A stretch of DNA of 64,000 bases. Origin: Raphanus sativus (lineage: Eukaryota > Streptophyta > Magnoliopsida > Brassicales > Brassicaceae). Within the stretch, counting starts at the first letter, position 1. Each line of letters opens with the position of its first letter. Positions 61,805 through 64,000 of this stretch are shown one piece after another. The stretch is taken from the NCBI RefSeq assembly GCF_000801105.2, contig NC_079517.1, positions 3,906,001 to 3,970,000 of the forward strand, given 5' to 3'. A program made the position numbers and the translations under genes. The notes under the pieces were generated by a model. It did no database searches and was not told the DNA's origin. It saw only the letters and a program-made list of their open reading frames with translations.

Positions 61805-64000
61805 CTTCATACTATTGATCTAATCTTTTCTTAAGACGGTGACTAAAGAGAATCTTGCTATGGTACTAAGAAAGAAATATCTTGCCATCGAATCCACCAA
61901 CTTCGACACGGTTAGCACTTGTTTTCTTGAGTTTATCTGCGGGAAAAATGATGATTAAGATCCTCTTTTTACTTCTTCCTTGTGTGTAGGAAACATGCTG
62001 ATGAGGCTTCTTTTCTCAATCGGACAACCGCCTTGGGTATAGTTTAAGGGAGTTACTTTTGAGTTGTAACGTTCAGATTTTTATGACTGGTAGGTTTTCT
62101 TTACACAAGTTCCATGTAAGATTGTTCTTGATTAGTTACTTATTTCATTTGACTAAGTTTGTTTTGCCGCATACATTAGTGATCTATAAGATCATAAATT
62201 TTTGCCAGAATTATGGAAAATAGATAGTCTTGTTGTCAAAAACATTTACATTAATATATATTATATATGCTGCTTAGAAAACATTTTTGCGTTGATGACT
62301 TATACTACTGTTTGAAATGATATGCGAACCTCAATATATGTGCTTGACATGTGGTAACTTCTATATATTGTAGTTACATTAGTACTATTCTGCAGACAAG
62401 TTGTAGAGATTTAAAGGTACACGAAATTGAACTCTTGTCTAAAAGGTATTAGCAGAATATTGAATCAAATCTATATTTCAGTGCAAAGTAATATTAAAAG
62501 AGAAAACGTTGATTTTTGGTGAAGAAAAGAAAGATATGTTTGTGGTGAAAAAGGTTATCACCGACACAACACATCATATGAATGTACGTTCTACACGACA
62601 CTCTCAAATCCGTTGCCTGTTACATCTCCAGCATCAACCACAAAGGCCTAATCACACTCTAATCAGTTAATTGATTAATTATAACCGATCATAAAACTAA
62701 ATAGTGTATTAAAATAATAGGGAATTATCAGACACACCTCTTACATAACCCGCCTAGCAGTATTTTAAAAAGGGAGTATTATTGATTTTGCGTCCTAATA
62801 AAATAAAATATAACAAAAGGAATTTTTCGAAAGGCGTATTAAAGATTTTATTATTATAAAAAGTAAATTAAGGCTGTGAGCCCAAACGCATCGTTTTAAA
62901 ACCTGACACGGACGGGTGAACGTGTCGTCATGTAATAGAAGAACAGAAGACGACAAGAAAAGAAGTGAATGATGGTTGTAAGTAAAACTGTAAAAAAATG
63001 TGTTAACTATGATTCACTTGGGCAGGTTAAAGGTGACTCGGGTCCACGCGGCGTAAAGAGGAGTGTCCACGCAGTTGAAAGATCTCGTCGGTCAATCGAT
63101 GATGACGATAGCTGATCTTATTCCTAGCCGTTTCCTTGCAGGCCGGACCGTCAACGTCTTACATGTTTTTCTTTTTTCTTTTCTTTTCTTTTCTTAGGTT
63201 ACTATTTTCACATAGCATTGTGTCATCACTCTATAAATGCTATGTGATATTCGTATTTTCGATTTGTGTGTATGAAAATATGCATATAATGTCTAATCTA
63301 TCATCAATAATTCGACCATAAGATGATATTATTATGTAAGATGCTAATTAGCATACCTAACACAAATTCTTAACGGATTTGGGGATCTATAAGTTAGCTC
63401 AAATCAATTCAACCTATAAGGTTAGCAATTTCTTACAAGGACTTCACTTTTCAACAAATTGCAATGAATAAAATTATAAATAGATTATTGACCGAGTAGT
63501 TAAAAAAAAAAGAATATTGACCGTAAATATATGATTATTTTTTGTCATCCTGCAGTTCTAGTATTTTACACTTTCTTGTATAGATTTGGTATACAAATTG
63601 ACAGTTTAACGCTTGATAATTCTGTAAATATTAGTTATGGAGTTGCAGTCAATTTTTGGGGTCTTTTTTTGCAGTCAATTTTTGTGTAAATAAAAGTAAA
63701 ATATATATTGTTACCTAGTATGATTTTGGTAGGGTAGATGATCATAGTGTATATATATGCACATAACCAACGCGGACATGATCCTGATTTTTTGTCACAT
63801 CAATCCAACCTGATTCGATTTTTATTAGATTGGATTATATACCCCACCAGAACAAACCACAAAGTTGTAGCACAACACCCTGATTTCATTTACAGATCTT
63901 ACATTTCGTTGCACAATGAATAGTGTATATATATATATATATTACACATCTATTTTATTAAATATGTATATACTGATATTACTGGGAGATGTAAATTTCA
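61805..64000. other. 3' flank of ASI1 and intergenic DNA
   Basis: The first few hundred bases are likely the 3' UTR of ASI1, with reading-frame-like remnants but no supported exon. A more GC-rich stretch at 62880-63160 (ccacgcggcg, acacggacgggtgaacgtgtcg) resembles a promoter, and a (TTTTC)n tract lies near 63172-63196. No gene was identified to the right end. Confidence 0.45.

Overview
The window is nuclear DNA of a flowering plant, most likely a crucifer. Genes are far apart in AT-rich DNA, have many short GT-AG introns, and are separated by plant transposons (CACTA, Helitron, LINE, MITE). The recognisable genes come in this order: TINY2-type ERF, NPF1.3-type transporter, EMC1, GULLO3, EMF1, MYB3R4, CCDC25 homologue, EngB-type GTPase, tRNA-Phe and ASI1/IBM2. 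As I recall it, this is the order of the Arabidopsis thaliana chromosome 5 block At5g11590 down to At5g11470, read backwards. Several genes I remember in that block (RCC1-like At5g11580, ARM-repeat At5g11550, ASP3 At5g11520, AP4 beta At5g11490) are not seen. Single-copy loss of this kind fits a fractionated Brassiceae (Brassica or Raphanus type) subgenome; the species is an inference.

Layout. 1-10 kb is gene-poor: a 1.78-kb non-autonomous CACTA element, a 0.8-kb poly-A retroposon with clean target-site duplications, and a minus-strand LINE remnant. A single-exon DREB/ERF gene lies at 10.3-11.0 kb. 11-17 kb is an AT-rich desert with a Helitron end. 17.2-25.0 kb holds NPF1.3 (5 exons) and EMC1 (11 exons), both intact on the plus strand. 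26.4-27.6 kb is a 5'-truncated LINE. 28.0-30.1 kb is GULLO3 with a frameshift in its FAD domain. 30.3-33.2 kb holds a Helitron and a poly-A retroposon.

34.1-41.2 kb is an EMF1 Polycomb gene on the minus strand, and it is the most unusual locus here. Two separate groups of its exons have been tandemly amplified, all with matching phases, so the 13-exon reading frame of 1052 codons stays open. 41.4-47.4 kb is another AT-rich desert. 47.4-53.9 kb holds MYB3R4 and a CCDC25 homologue on the minus strand. 55.5-61.8 kb holds the organellar GTPase, a tRNA-Phe(GAA) gene and ASI1/IBM2 on the plus strand. 62-64 kb has no gene that I can see.

The genes do not form a pathway. Two chromatin regulators (EMF1, and ASI1/IBM2, which acts on heterochromatic introns) share the block with a cell-cycle MYB, housekeeping membrane and organelle genes, and a stress-type ERF. 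Exon limits were derived by hand from splice-site consensus, phase closure and family similarity. UTR limits are mostly unknown.
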